64,000 nucleotides of DNA from Phreatobacter sp. (GCF_022843985.1 NZ_JALHMP010000021.1:17241-81240); one strand, 5' to 3'; positions 18,183 to 28,786 are shown, counted from the stretch's first letter. Numbers and translations: made by a program. The notes: generated by a model not told the origin, from the letters alone.

Positions 18183-21032
18183 TCAGTTCCCCAGCCGTTC
18201 GAGCAGGGCGGGCACATGCACCTGGTCCGTCTTGTAGTTGCCGGTGAGCGCGTACATGACGATGTTGACGCCGAAGCGGAACGCCAGTTCGCGCTGGCGC
18301 GCCTCGCCCTGCACCGGCAGCAGGGGATTGCCCTGGCGGTCGACCGCCCAGGCGGAGGCGAGGTCGTTGGACGAGATGATGATGGGCGAAACGGAATCGG
18401 AGGCGCGGGCGGGACGCGCCGCTTCCTCGTCTGTTGCCGGCGGGATGGCCTCGACCCAGGTCGTGCCGTCGGTATAGCGGCCGGGAAATTCCCGCAGGAT
18501 GAAGAAGGCGCGGGCAAGGACGTGGTCGCGCGGCACGGCTTCCAGCTCGGGGATGTCGAGGCCGGCGAGGATGCGGCGCAGCGTCGCCTGGGCCGGGCTC
18601 GTCTGGCCAGGCCGTGCGGTGAGGGCGTCACGGGTGTCGAAGATCACCATGCCGCCCTGTTTCATATAGGCGTCGAGCTTGAGCAGCGCCTGCGGCGTCG
18701 GCTCCTCGGCGCCCGCCACCACCGGCCAGTAGAGGACGGGAAAGAAGGCGAGCTCGTCGCGGGCGATATCGACGCCCTGCGGCTGGGCCGGCTCAAGCGC
18801 CGTGCGGGCGGAAAGGAACCGTGTCAGGCCCTCGAGCCCGGCGCGGGAGACGTCGTCGATGTCGCGCGAACCGGTGATGACATAGGCGAGGCGGGTCGCC
18901 TGCGTCGCACGGAGGGCGGCGTCGTCGGCGGCATTGCCGGTGGAGACGATCGGGCGCTCCTGGCTGCGCCGGGTCTGGGCCTCCGCCCCAGGCGCAGCGA
19001 GCGCCAGGGCGCCGCCGAGGAGGATGAGCCAGGCGGCGGCGCGCCTGCGCTGGCCGAAGGACAGGCGCGCCAGGCCACCGGCGATCAGGAAGACGATGAG
19101 GCCGTCGGCGAGGAGGAGGATCAGGGCGGTCACCACCAGCGGGGAACGGAGGTCGACGGGTTCACCCAGACGATATCGTTCGATCGTGGCATTGAGGGGA
19201 CGCACGTCGAGCCGTTTCAGCCTTTCATCGGGCGCCAGCACATTGACCGCGATCGTGCCTTCCTGCGGGCCGTAGAAGCCCGGCGGAAAGTCGAAGGTGG
19301 CCGCCTCGCGCCAGTCGGCGGGGATCGGCTTGGCCGTGGCGGGAGGACGCACGAATCCACCGAAGCCGTCGAGTACCCGCGTCGGGCTGATCCGCTCGCT
19401 TGCCCGCGGCTGGCCGGGAACGGCGGCGAGCCCCTCGGCGGCCGGGCGCCCCGCGGCCGACAGACCGGCGATCCGCTTGAGCATGTCGACGAAGGCGCCG
19501 GAGATCGGCAGATCCGACCACGATGTGTCGGCGGTGATGTGGAACAGGATGAGAAGGCCCTGGCCGCGCTTCTCCGCCGTGACGAGCGGGGTGCCGTCGG
19601 CAAGCTGCGCCCAGGTCTTGTCGGCAAGAAGACCGTCGGGCTCGGCCAGGACCTGCCGGCGCACCCGCACGTCCGCCGGCACGGCAATGTCGGCAAAGGG
19701 GCTCTCGCGGCTGAAGGGCGCGAGGCCCTGCGGCGTCTCCCAGGACAGGGCGCCACCGAGCTGACGGCCGCCGCGCCGCAGCCGCACCGGCACGAGGTCG
19801 TCGTTCTGGGCGCCGGCCAGCCGCGTTCCGGCAAAGCGCAGCAGGATGCCGCCATTGTCGAGGAAGCGATTCAGCGCGTCGCGCGCCACCGGCGTGACGG
19901 TGCCGACATCGGTCAGCACGATCATCGGCACGCGCCCCTCGATGAAGCGGACGATGGCCTCGGAGGGCGATGCCCCCTCGACGGTGCGGATGTCGGCGAA
20001 GGGGTCGAGCGCCCGGCCGAGGTAATAGGTCGGCGAGAGCAGCGGCTGCGCCGTGTCGGCCGTGGCCCCGGAGACGACGCCGATGGTGCGGCGTGCCCAG
20101 CGCGAATCGATGAGCTGGACGGCGCCGGCCGATCGCTCGGACAGGATGTCCATCCGGGTGATCTCGTTGCGGATTTCCACCGGCAGATCGAACCGCAAAT
20201 CGGCCTCGGTCTTGCCGTCCTCGAAGGCGAAGGCGGCCTCGCCAAGCGGCAGACCGCGGCTGTCGAGGGCCCTGACGCGGCCGGGCTGGGCGGGCCCGCC
20301 CTCGGCGCGCAGCACTTTCGCGGTAAAGCCCCCGGCGGTGTTGGTGGCTCCGGCGAGGGCGAGCGGCACCGGCGTGCCGCCGTCGAAGACCGTGACGTTG
20401 CGGCCGCGGACGAGCGGCGCGAGCTGCCCGATGAAGGCCTCCGAGCGGCCGGTGTCAATGCCGTCGGTCAGCCAGACGATCTCGGCATCCGCCTGCGCGG
20501 CGAGGAATTTCTGCAGCGCCGGCAGGATGGCGCTGCGGTCGGGCGTGTGCGGCAGCGGCTCGAGCGAGCGCAGCCGCTCGCGCACCGCGGTGGGGGTCTC
20601 CAACGCGATGTCGATCACCGGACGCGCGGTCGGCACCAGCGCGACGGCGCGGCCGGCGCTCTCGGCGGATGCGACGATCTCGCCCGCCACCCGCTGGCGC
20701 TGTTCGAAGGAGGCGGCCGAGGGCCAGCCGTCATCCATCATCACGAGGACGGGCCCGCGCGAGCCGGAGGTCGCGGCGGGCGGGTTCCACAACGGGCCGG
20801 CCATGGCGAAGATGATGATGGCGGCCAGCAGCAGTCGCAGCAGCGTCAGCCACCACGGGCTGTTGGACGGTGTCTCCTCCTTCGGCGCGATGTCCATGAG
20901 GATGCGCGTCGGGGGGAAGCGGACACGGCGGGGACGCGGTGGCACCAGCCGCAAAAGCCACCACAGCGCCGGCAGGGCGGCGAGGGCGAAGAGGACGAGC
21001 GGCGAGGCGAAGGCGAGGGGGAGGCCAAGCAT
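18183..21032 (-). CDS. BatA-domain / DUF4159 membrane protein
   Basis: 949 residues. The N-terminus has a BatA-type membrane hairpin ('FASPLVLFALAALPALWWLLRLVPPRPRRVRFPPTRIL' across residues about 8-45, then a helix at 'LLRLLLAAIIIFAMAGPLW'). A VWA-like region with degenerate metal motif ('VLVMMDDGWPSA') follows, then amidotransferase-like segments, two helices near residue 660-720, and a C-terminal DUF4159 domain ('DELAFFPVLYWPVVAGAEEP', 'GGMVIFDTRD'). The start at 21032 overlaps the DUF58 stop by one base (TGATG), indicating coupling; the frame extends further upstream but that part lies inside the DUF58 gene. Likely inner-membrane with large periplasmic domains. Confidence 0.83.
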   Translation of the reverse strand: MLGLPLAFASPLVLFALAALPALWWLLRLVPPRPRRVRFPPTRILMDIAPKEETPSNSPWWLTLLRLLLAAIIIFAMAGPLWNPPAATSGSRGPVLVMMDDGWPSAASFEQRQRVAGEIVASAESAGRAVALVPTARPVIDIALETPTAVRERLRSLEPLPHTPDRSAILPALQKFLAAQADAEIVWLTDGIDTGRSEAFIGQLAPLVRGRNVTVFDGGTPVPLALAGATNTAGGFTAKVLRAEGGPAQPGRVRALDSRGLPLGEAAFAFEDGKTEADLRFDLPVEIRNEITRMDILSERSAGAVQLIDSRWARRTIGVVSGATADTAQPLLSPTYYLGRALDPFADIRTVEGASPSEAIVRFIEGRVPMIVLTDVGTVTPVARDALNRFLDNGGILLRFAGTRLAGAQNDDLVPVRLRRGGRQLGGALSWETPQGLAPFSRESPFADIAVPADVRVRRQVLAEPDGLLADKTWAQLADGTPLVTAEKRGQGLLILFHITADTSWSDLPISGAFVDMLKRIAGLSAAGRPAAEGLAAVPGQPRASERISPTRVLDGFGGFVRPPATAKPIPADWREAATFDFPPGFYGPQEGTIAVNVLAPDERLKRLDVRPLNATIERYRLGEPVDLRSPLVVTALILLLADGLIVFLIAGGLARLSFGQRRRAAAWLILLGGALALAAPGAEAQTRRSQERPIVSTGNAADDAALRATQATRLAYVITGSRDIDDVSRAGLEGLTRFLSARTALEPAQPQGVDIARDELAFFPVLYWPVVAGAEEPTPQALLKLDAYMKQGGMVIFDTRDALTARPGQTSPAQATLRRILAGLDIPELEAVPRDHVLARAFFILREFPGRYTDGTTWVEAIPPATDEEAARPARASDSVSPIIISSNDLASAWAVDRQGNPLLPVQGEARQRELAFRFGVNIVMYALTGNYKTDQVHVPALLERLGN

Positions 21033-21970
21033 CAGGCGCCTCCGACCCGGGGGCCGAGGTCCCGCGATCCGGGCCCCATGCGTTGATGCAGCGCGAGGAT
21101 GGCCGTGGCTGGAGGCTGGTCGGTGCGGTGGATGCCGAAGCTCCAGCCGCGGCTGTCGCATTCCTGGCGCAGCGCCGCGCGGTGGGCGGCGAGCCGCGCG
21201 ACGTAATCGTCACGCCAGGTCTCGGCCCGGCCGGCGGTGATGGACAGGCTCTCCTCCAGCTCTTCGAACTCGACGCGACCCTTGTACGGAAAGGTCTCCT
21301 CGATCGGATCGTTGATCTGCAGGACATGGCCGCGCGAGCCGGATGAGGCGAGGTCCTTGACCTCGTTGCGGAAGGCCTCGACCGGCACGAGGCAGTCGGA
21401 AAGGATGACCACTTCCGACAGGCGTGAGACCGGCGCGCGCGGCGGCAGGCTCGCGGCGGCGAGATCGGGAACTGACAGCAGGGCATCGGCCATGCGGTCG
21501 ATGATAGCGCGGCTGGCGGTGGGTCGCATGATGCCGGGAATGCCGACCCGCTCGCCGCCGCGCACCATGATCTCGGCGAGGGCGAAGGCGAGGACGATGC
21601 AGCGGTCGCGCTTGGTCTCCCAGGCGAGGGGCGAGACGAATTGCATGGAAGCGGAGCAATCCGGCCAGATCCACACCGTATGGGCCGCTTCCCATTCGCG
21701 CTCGCGCACGTAGAGATGCTGGTCGCGGCCCGAGCGGCGCCAGTCGATGCGGCTCGCCGGCTCGCCGCTGGAGAAACGGCGGAACTGCCAGAAATTCTCG
21801 CCCGATCCGGCCCGCCGTCGGCCGTGCAGGCCGTGGACGACGGTGGAGGCAACGCGGCGGGCCTCCAGCACCAGGCGCGGCAGGGCAGCCGCCAGCATCT
21901 CGCCGTCGCGCATCAGCCGACTGGCGTGATCCTCGCGACTGTCCGTCTGGGCGAGGTCGTACAGGGCCAT
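21032..21970 (-). CDS. DUF58 domain-containing protein
   Basis: 312-residue cytoplasmic protein of the DUF58 family, a VWA-related partner of MoxR AAA ATPases. The family core is present: 'GSGENFWQFRRFSSGEPASRIDWRRSGRDQHLYVREREWE', then 'WIWPDCSASM', where the first Asp and the Ser residues form the usual MIDAS-like site (DxSxS as 'DCSAS'). It starts 3 bases after the moxR stop and overlaps the next gene by one base. Role in the operon: probable adaptor linking the ATPase to the two membrane proteins (inference). Confidence 0.9.
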   Translation of the reverse strand: MALYDLAQTDSREDHASRLMRDGEMLAAALPRLVLEARRVASTVVHGLHGRRRAGSGENFWQFRRFSSGEPASRIDWRRSGRDQHLYVREREWEAAHTVWIWPDCSASMQFVSPLAWETKRDRCIVLAFALAEIMVRGGERVGIPGIMRPTASRAIIDRMADALLSVPDLAAASLPPRAPVSRLSEVVILSDCLVPVEAFRNEVKDLASSGSRGHVLQINDPIEETFPYKGRVEFEELEESLSITAGRAETWRDDYVARLAAHRAALRQECDSRGWSFGIHRTDQPPATAILALHQRMGPGSRDLGPRVGGA

Positions 21971-21973
21971 GGT

Positions 21974-22975
<1,002 letters not shown>

Positions 22976-23135
22976 GGTCACTCCCTTCGAGGCTGCGTTT
23001 CATCGCAGTGCATCATGGCCCATGCGTTGCGGCGGGGATAGTCGAGACTTACGTTCGTCACAGGCTTGGCGCACGAGCAGGGCCGTTTTGAGACGTGTTT
23101 CACTCAATCGTGAGGTGCCGAGGGTGACCCCTGTC

Positions 23136-23714
23136 ATGTCCCCGCCGGGCGGGCTCGACGCCATCGCCGCGCAGGTCCGCGGCGGCGGCGGCGGCGCGCC
23201 GGTCCATCTGTGGAACCCACCCTATTGCGGTGACCTCGACATCCGGATCGGCGCGGACGGCACCTGGTATTACCTCAAGTCCCCGATCGGCCGCATGCCC
23301 CTGGTCAAGCTGTTTTCCTCGGTTTTGAAGCGTGAAGACGGGCGTTTCTTTCTTGTCACGCCGGTTGAGAAGATCGGGATCGTCGTCGACGACGCGCCCT
23401 TCGCGGCGGTCGAGATGCGCGTGGAGGGGAATGGCGCCGGCCGGCGCATCGCCTTCCGCACCCAGGTCGACGACTGGATCGAGGTCGGCGAGGACCATCC
23501 GATCCGGTTCGAGAAGGAGGCCGGCACCGACGGGGTCAAGCCCTATGTGCATGTGCGCGGCGACCTCTGGGCGCGGGTGTCGCGCGCCCTCTTTCACGAT
23601 CTCGCGAGCCTCGGTGAGGTGGCCGTCCGGGACGGTCGGCGCTGGTTCGGAATTTCCATTGCGGGAACCTTCTATCCCATGGTGGATGCGGCCGAGATCG
23701 AGGGCCTGACGTGA
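23136..23714 (+). CDS. DUF1285 domain-containing protein
   Basis: 192-residue DUF1285 protein. The family signature is at the N-terminus: 'HLWNPPYCGDLDIRIGADGTW' followed by 'YLKSPIGRMPLVKLFSSVLKRE' and 'FFLVTPVEKIGI'. Function is unknown; the known structures are small beta-rich proteins resembling ligand-binding folds. It is divergent from the moxR operon and is the first of four coupled genes ending in cca. A GTG at 23124 could be an alternative start. Confidence 0.85.
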   Translation: MSPPGGLDAIAAQVRGGGGGAPVHLWNPPYCGDLDIRIGADGTWYYLKSPIGRMPLVKLFSSVLKREDGRFFLVTPVEKIGIVVDDAPFAAVEMRVEGNGAGRRIAFRTQVDDWIEVGEDHPIRFEKEAGTDGVKPYVHVRGDLWARVSRALFHDLASLGEVAVRDGRRWFGISIAGTFYPMVDAAEIEGLT

Positions 23715-24367
23715 TTCCCCTGTCGTCCGACGCATTCAGCATGGTCGTTACCCGCCGGCTGTCCCTGACCGTGCCCTCGGTCCGCCAGGACCTGTTCGGC
23801 GGTCTCGGCAACGGCCCGGACCTCGGCGACCACACGGTCAACGAAGGTCTCCCTGCGAAACCTGCAGCGGTGCTGATCCCGGTGGTCGCCAGGCCCGTCC
23901 CCACCATCCTCCTGACCCAGCGCTCCAGCGACATGCCGGATCATTCCGGCCAGATCGCCTTTCCCGGCGGCAAGATCGAGCCGGGCGATGCGACGCCGCT
24001 GGACGCGGCGCTGCGCGAGGCCGAGGAGGAGGTGGGGCTGTCACGCCATCACGTACGCCCGCTCGGCTATCTCCTGCCGTTCCTGTCGCGGACGGGCTAT
24101 CTGATCACGCCGGTGGTCGGGCTCGTCTCGCCGCCTTTCGCGCTGACCTTGAACCCGCGTGAGGTGGCGGACGCCTTCGAGGTGCCGCTGGCCTTCCTGA
24201 TGGACCCGCGCAACCATCACAGAAAGTCGCGCGACTTCAACGGTCAGACACGGCACTTCTATGCCATGCCCTTCGAGGATCGCTACATCTGGGGAATCAC
24301 CGCCGGGATCCTGCGCAATCTGTGGGAACGCCTGAGCGAGGAAGCGGAGACCGGGGACGAGACATGA
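23711..24367 (+). CDS. Nudix hydrolase, CoA pyrophosphatase type
   Basis: 218 residues from a GTG start that overlaps the previous stop by 4 bases (GTGA). The Nudix box is 'GGKIEPGDATPLDAALREAEEEVGL', preceded by 'ILLTQRSSDMPDHSGQIAFPGG'; this 'LTxRSxxMxxHxGQxxFPGG' block is diagnostic of the NudL/YeaB CoA-pyrophosphatase group, which cleaves CoA to phosphopantetheine and 3',5'-ADP. The C-terminal 'EDRYIWGITAGILRNLWERL' is also typical. Coupling to cca and DUF1285 is common in alphaproteobacteria. Confidence 0.88.
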   Translation: MIPLSSDAFSMVVTRRLSLTVPSVRQDLFGGLGNGPDLGDHTVNEGLPAKPAAVLIPVVARPVPTILLTQRSSDMPDHSGQIAFPGGKIEPGDATPLDAALREAEEEVGLSRHHVRPLGYLLPFLSRTGYLITPVVGLVSPPFALTLNPREVADAFEVPLAFLMDPRNHHRKSRDFNGQTRHFYAMPFEDRYIWGITAGILRNLWERLSEEAETGDET

Positions 24368-24645
24368 GGATCGTGGTCAATCTGGCGCTCTTCATCCTGC
24401 CCTTCGTGCTCTATTTCATCTGGCTGCACGTCAAGGAAAAGAGCCCCTTCCTGAAGGAGCACTGGGACCGCCAGCCGGTGATCTGGCTCGGCCTGTTCGG
24501 CATCATGCTCGGCGGCGGCTATTTCCTCTATCACCTCGCCTATCAGGTGCGGGACCCCAACGTGGTCTATCGCCCCGCCCGGGTTGAGAACGGCGTCTTC
24601 CATCCCGCGCGCATGGAGCGGCGGCCCGATCCGGCGCCGCGATGA
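24364..24645 (+). CDS. DUF6111 family small membrane protein
   Basis: 93 residues. The ATG overlaps the preceding stop (ATGA) and the gene in turn overlaps cca (ATGA). The N-terminus is a transmembrane helix ('IVVNLALFILPFVLYFIWLHV'), a second helix is 'PVIWLGLFGIMLGGGYFLYHLAY', and the tail 'VRDPNVVYRPARVENGVFHPARME' is polar. This matches the DUF6111 layout, always found next to a Nudix gene and cca. Function unknown. Confidence 0.82.
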   Translation: MRIVVNLALFILPFVLYFIWLHVKEKSPFLKEHWDRQPVIWLGLFGIMLGGGYFLYHLAYQVRDPNVVYRPARVENGVFHPARMERRPDPAPR

Positions 24646-25880
24646 CCGCCCTGCCGCCCCTGCCGGACTGGCTCGCCGCAGGGCATGTGCCGCAGTTGAT
24701 CCGGGCGATCAGTGTCGAAGGCGATGCCGTTCGCGTCGTCGGCGGAGCGGTCAGGAACTGGCTGATCGGGCTGCCGCCGGGCGATATCGACCTTGCCACC
24801 ACGGCCGAACCGGGCCTCGTCGCGGCGCGGGCGGGCGGAGCCGGGTTCAAGGTCGTGCCGACCGGAATCGCCCACGGCACCGTCACGATCGTGGTCGACG
24901 GCACCGGCTACGAGGTGACGACGCTGCGCCAGGACATCGCGACGGATGGACGCAGGGCTGTCGTGCGTTTCGGCCGTGACTGGGAGGCGGATGCGGCGCG
25001 GCGCGACTTCACCATCAATGCCATGAGCCTGTCGGCGGAGGGCGAACTCTGCGACTATTTCGGCGGCCGGCGGGATCTCGCGGATGGCAAGGTGCGGTTC
25101 ATCGGCGAGGCGCTCATGCGCGTGCGCGAGGATCGGCTGCGCATCCTCCGCCTGTTCCGCTTCCATGCCACCTATGCCCGCGGCGCGGTCGACCGGGCGG
25201 CGCTGTCGGCCTGCATCGCTGAACGGGAAGGGCTCGCCGACCTTTCGCGCGAGCGCCTGCGCGCGGAGATGATGAAGCTTGTCGTCGCCCCGCGCGCCGG
25301 CGCGACGCTGCAGGCCATGGCCGATTGCGGGCTCCTCGGCCAGGTGCTCGGCGGTGTGCCGATGGTGGCCGGCCTCGACCGGCTGGTGGCCCTTGAGTCG
25401 GCACTGGCGATGGCGGCCGATCCCGTGCAGCGCCTGGCTTCTCTCGCGATTCTGACCCGGGAGGACGCGCTGCGGCTACGCGAGCGTCTGGCCCTGTCCA
25501 ATGCCGAGTTCCGCCGCCTGGACGGCATCGGCCACGGCTGGCGCCTCGATCCCGCAGCCGGCCTGGCCGCCGCCAAGCAGCTTCTCTATGCCGTCGGGCC
25601 GCGCGGTTTCCGCGACCGGGTCCTGGTCGGTTTCGCCCGCTCGGCGGCCGAGCCCGCCGATGCGGCCTGGCGCGCTCTCCTCGCCCTCCCCGAGCGCTGG
25701 ACGGCGCCGCACTTCCCGGTCTCGGGCGAGGATCTCCAGCGCCGGGGCCTCACCGCCGGTCCCGCACTTGGCACCGTACTCAGCCTCATCCGCGCCCGCT
25801 GGATGGCAGCCGATTTTCCCGTTGCACGGGATCGTGTCGCCGCGCTGGTGGACGAGGTTCTCGGTGAGGGCAGGGGGTGA
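24642..25880 (+). CDS. cca: CCA tRNA nucleotidyltransferase
   Basis: 412-residue class II tRNA nucleotidyltransferase that adds or repairs the 3'-CCA end of tRNA. Head domain: 'RVVGGAVRNWLIGLPPGDIDLATTAEP', with the catalytic DxD as 'DID'. 'RRDFTINAM' and 'EDRLRILRLFRFHATY' are the nucleotide-selecting and neck motifs. The C-terminal half is helical. The ATG overlaps the stop of DUF6111. Last gene of a four-gene translationally coupled unit. Confidence 0.93.
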   Translation: MTALPPLPDWLAAGHVPQLIRAISVEGDAVRVVGGAVRNWLIGLPPGDIDLATTAEPGLVAARAGGAGFKVVPTGIAHGTVTIVVDGTGYEVTTLRQDIATDGRRAVVRFGRDWEADAARRDFTINAMSLSAEGELCDYFGGRRDLADGKVRFIGEALMRVREDRLRILRLFRFHATYARGAVDRAALSACIAEREGLADLSRERLRAEMMKLVVAPRAGATLQAMADCGLLGQVLGGVPMVAGLDRLVALESALAMAADPVQRLASLAILTREDALRLRERLALSNAEFRRLDGIGHGWRLDPAAGLAAAKQLLYAVGPRGFRDRVLVGFARSAAEPADAAWRALLALPERWTAPHFPVSGEDLQRRGLTAGPALGTVLSLIRARWMAADFPVARDRVAALVDEVLGEGRG

Positions 25881-26022
25881 GGGGACAGGCGCCGGCGCCG
25901 GACTGGTGCAGGAGTGCTAGCAACCATCTCGTGCCAATTAATTGATAGGCAAGTTTTTTTTGATTGATTTCGTTGGCAAGCCTCTCCGCTCGGAGCAGAT
26001 CCCCCGGTGGTCCATTTTTGAT

Positions 26023-28335
26023 ATGGCGTTCGTTCAGGGCAAGTCATCGAGCGACATGATGCGCGAACTGCCCGTCGAAATTTATGTTTCGATGGTCGAC
26101 TCGCTCTACGAGGACGTGCGCTCGCTGCTGCTCGGCGTGGTCGCGGCCCTGGCCGGGACCATCTACACCGCGCACCTGACCGGGCACCCTGTGCTCATCG
26201 CCTTTCCCTTCGCCGTCGCGTTGATCGGCTTTGTGCGCACGCTTCGGATGCTGGCCTATCGACGCGTGCGTGCCGACGTCGTCACCCATGAACAGGCACT
26301 CCGCTGGGAGCGCGAATATACGATCGGCGCCAATCTCTTGGTCTTCACGATCGGACTGTGGTGCTTCGCAACCTTCAATCTGACCCAGTCCATGGCCGCT
26401 CACCTGTTCTGCGTGTCGGTCGCACTGTCCTACATGGTCGGGGTCACCGGTCGGAATTTCGCCAACGGCCCCTTCGTCGACAACCAGATCGCCCTGCTCT
26501 GCGCCCCGCTGGTGGTGGGCATGATGATGACAGGCGTGTGGGACTACATGGTCCTCGCCTGTTTCGCGATTCCCTTCTTCGGCAGCGTCCGCAGCATCGC
26601 CCGCCGGCTTCGCGAGATCCTCCTCAACGCCATCATCGCCAAGCGCGACGTGTCACTTCTCGCCGACCGGTTCGACACCGCCCTCAACAACATGCCGCAT
26701 GGTCTCGCCATGTTCGATGCCGAAGGACGCCTGGTGGTGGTCAACCGGCGCTGGGCGCAGATTCTGCCGCTCGACCCCGACAGCCTCGCGCAAGGCGCCC
26801 GCGTCGAGGCGATCGTCGCCGCCTATGTCGATCTGGGCATCCTCGGCGAGCGTGACGCCGGCCGGGTCCTCGACGCGGTGGCACGCCGCGTTCACGGACG
26901 GACGCGCGAACAATTCGAACTCCAGGCCAATGGCTGGAATGTCGACCTTACCTTCCAGCCGATGGAAACGGGCGGCCTTGTCGTCGCCATCGAGGACATC
27001 ACCGAAAAGCGGCGCACCGAGGCACGGATCGCCCATATGGCGCGCCATGATGCCCTTACCGGCCTGCCGAACCGCTCGCTGTTCCAAGAGCGTCTGGAGA
27101 CGGCCCTCGCCCTGACCACCGACGAGGACATGCTCGCGGTGCTCTTCGTCGATCTCGACCATTTCCAGCAGGTCAACGACACGCTCGGCCACACGGCTGG
27201 TGATGCGCTTCTCGTGGAAGTCGCCGACCGCCTGCGCTTCGCCGTGGGGGAGAACGACCTCGTGGCCCGTTTCGGCGCCGACGAGTTCGTCATCCTCCAG
27301 AGCGGCGCGCGCAGCGTCAACGACGTCACGACGCTGGCGGCGCGGATCATCGAGACCGTCGCCGACATCTCTCAGATCGACGACAAGCCGATCGCCAGCG
27401 GGGCGTCGGTGGGCATCGCGCTGGCGCCGCGCGACGGGCGCGAGCCGGATCAGTTGCTGAAGAGTGCCGACATGGCGCTGAGCCGCGCCAAGGCGGGTGG
27501 CCGGGGCATCCTGCACTTCTATGAAGAGGAAATGGATCGTCAGGCCCAGGCGCGCCGGGCCATCGAGATGGATCTGCGGAAGGCGATCCAGAACGAGGAA
27601 CTGGCGGTCTATTTCCAGCCCATGCTCAATCTCAAGTCGCTGTCCATCTCGACCTGCGAGGCCCTCGTGCGATGGCCTCATCGGATCCGCGGCATGATTT
27701 CTCCGGCGGAGTTCATTCCGGTGGCCGAGGAAACCGGGCTGATCATCGAACTCGGCCGTCAGGTGCTGCGCAAGGCCTGCCAGGCCTGCGTCGCTTGGCC
27801 TGACCGGATCCGTGTATCCGTCAACCTGTCCTCCGTGCAGTTCGAGCGGGACGATGTGGTGGCCCTGGTCGCCGAGACCCTGAGAACGACTGGGCTCGAA
27901 CCCGACCGCCTCGAACTCGAGATCACCGAGACCTTGCTGCTGCAGGATTCGGAGGGCGTCCTGTCCGTCTTGGCGCAGTTGCGCGCGATGGGCGTCAGGC
28001 TGGCGCTCGACGATTTCGGCACGGGCTATTCGAGCCTGAGCTATCTGCACAAATTCCCGCTGGACAAGGTCAAGATCGATCGCTCCTTCGTCCGCAACAT
28101 CACCAGCGACCGCAAGGCCGCCAAGCTGCTGCGCGGCGTGACGCGGCTGGGATCCGAACTTGGCCTTTCGGTGGTCGTCGAAGGCGTCGAGACGCTCGAA
28201 CAGCTGAAGATGATCGACGCGCCGGGTGTCGTCGGCGAGGTTCAGGGCTTTGTCCTCAGCCCCGCCATTCCCGATGGCCAGCTGAGGGCCCTGATGGGCC
28301 GGTCCGGCAAGGATCTTCTGGCGCGCGCCGCCTGA
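26023..28335 (+). CDS. Membrane GGDEF-EAL protein (probable c-di-GMP phosphodiesterase)
   Basis: About 770 residues. The N-terminal part has about six hydrophobic helices, then a PAS-like segment ('LNNMPHGLAMFDAEGRLVVVNRRW'), a GGDEF domain and an EAL domain. The GGDEF signature is degenerate, 'RFGADEF' near residue 418, and the upstream inhibitory RxxD site is absent (GEND), so cyclase activity is doubtful. The EAL domain keeps its catalytic set: 'EALVRW' near residue 546, 'NLSS', 'EITE', 'DDFGTG', 'KIDRSF', 'VEGVE' and 'QGF'. It therefore probably degrades c-di-GMP, perhaps with GTP control by the GGDEF part. Start uncertain: ATG 26023 or 26056; an AT-rich stretch at 25925-25980 may be the promoter. 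Confidence 0.85.
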   Translation: MAFVQGKSSSDMMRELPVEIYVSMVDSLYEDVRSLLLGVVAALAGTIYTAHLTGHPVLIAFPFAVALIGFVRTLRMLAYRRVRADVVTHEQALRWEREYTIGANLLVFTIGLWCFATFNLTQSMAAHLFCVSVALSYMVGVTGRNFANGPFVDNQIALLCAPLVVGMMMTGVWDYMVLACFAIPFFGSVRSIARRLREILLNAIIAKRDVSLLADRFDTALNNMPHGLAMFDAEGRLVVVNRRWAQILPLDPDSLAQGARVEAIVAAYVDLGILGERDAGRVLDAVARRVHGRTREQFELQANGWNVDLTFQPMETGGLVVAIEDITEKRRTEARIAHMARHDALTGLPNRSLFQERLETALALTTDEDMLAVLFVDLDHFQQVNDTLGHTAGDALLVEVADRLRFAVGENDLVARFGADEFVILQSGARSVNDVTTLAARIIETVADISQIDDKPIASGASVGIALAPRDGREPDQLLKSADMALSRAKAGGRGILHFYEEEMDRQAQARRAIEMDLRKAIQNEELAVYFQPMLNLKSLSISTCEALVRWPHRIRGMISPAEFIPVAEETGLIIELGRQVLRKACQACVAWPDRIRVSVNLSSVQFERDDVVALVAETLRTTGLEPDRLELEITETLLLQDSEGVLSVLAQLRAMGVRLALDDFGTGYSSLSYLHKFPLDKVKIDRSFVRNITSDRKAAKLLRGVTRLGSELGLSVVVEGVETLEQLKMIDAPGVVGEVQGFVLSPAIPDGQLRALMGRSGKDLLARAA

Positions 28336-28390
28336 GAGCGACAGGCTATACTGACGTTACGTCATCGGTATTCACACGAAAGACTTTCGG

Positions 28391-28436
28391 CGGGCTGCCG
28401 GCAGCCCCGTTTCGGCTGCCGGCAGCAGGCCGGTTT
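28391..28436 (+). terminator. Twin palindrome / probable terminator after the GGDEF-EAL gene
   Basis: GCTGCCGGCAGC occurs at 28394-28405 and 28415-28426. Each copy is self-complementary and the two can pair with each other as a ~12-bp stem, followed by AGGCCGGTTTTG. The short T run makes it a plausible terminator for the plus-strand gene. Confidence 0.45.
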
Positions 28437-28686
28437 TGCGCTGCAATAAGACCAGGACCGACGGCGCTGGCGCGGGTCTGTCGGCAAAAAAATGCATTCT
28501 AGGATCGTGATTTCTCCGCAAGACGGCAAATTCCATGCGGGGAAACGGTTGTTCCCATCCCTCGGACCCGCGTTTCCATCACGACCCCCACCGTGGTGAT
28601 GCCGCGATGCGATAGAGTAAAGACGCGGCGCCGAGAGCGGTATCATCATAACGATCGTTGTATTTAATTGCGATTCTGCGACCGCA

Positions 28687-28701
28687 TTAACGATGATTTA
28701 A
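28687..28701 (+). promoter_or_regulatory. Perfect CtrA box upstream of the FeeM-like gene
   Basis: TTAA-CGATGAT-TTAA, an exact match to TTAA-N7-TTAA, about 85 bases before the chosen ATG. A 7/8 match (GTAA-N7-TTAA) follows at 28720-28734. Confidence 0.65.
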
Positions 28702-28786
28702 CCAAACACTTCCCACCGGGTAAAAAAGCATTAACATCAATCGCACGTTAGCAGCGGGTGTGAACGCTTCTCGTGGGGCATGGCAG

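Larger units (their letters stand above)
28336..28786. promoter_or_regulatory. Intergenic region upstream of the FeeM-like gene
   Basis: 451 bases. The first 100 hold two copies of a 12-bp palindrome (see next entry). The last 120 are strongly AT-rich for this genome and carry a perfect CtrA box, a near-match and a GATTC (28673-28677). No ORF with a ribosome site was seen. Confidence 0.6.

Noticed and set aside
18216..21086. 956-residue open frame on the plus strand
   Set aside because: Antisense shadow of the DUF4159 gene, caused by high GC codon use; no recognisable motifs or ribosome site.
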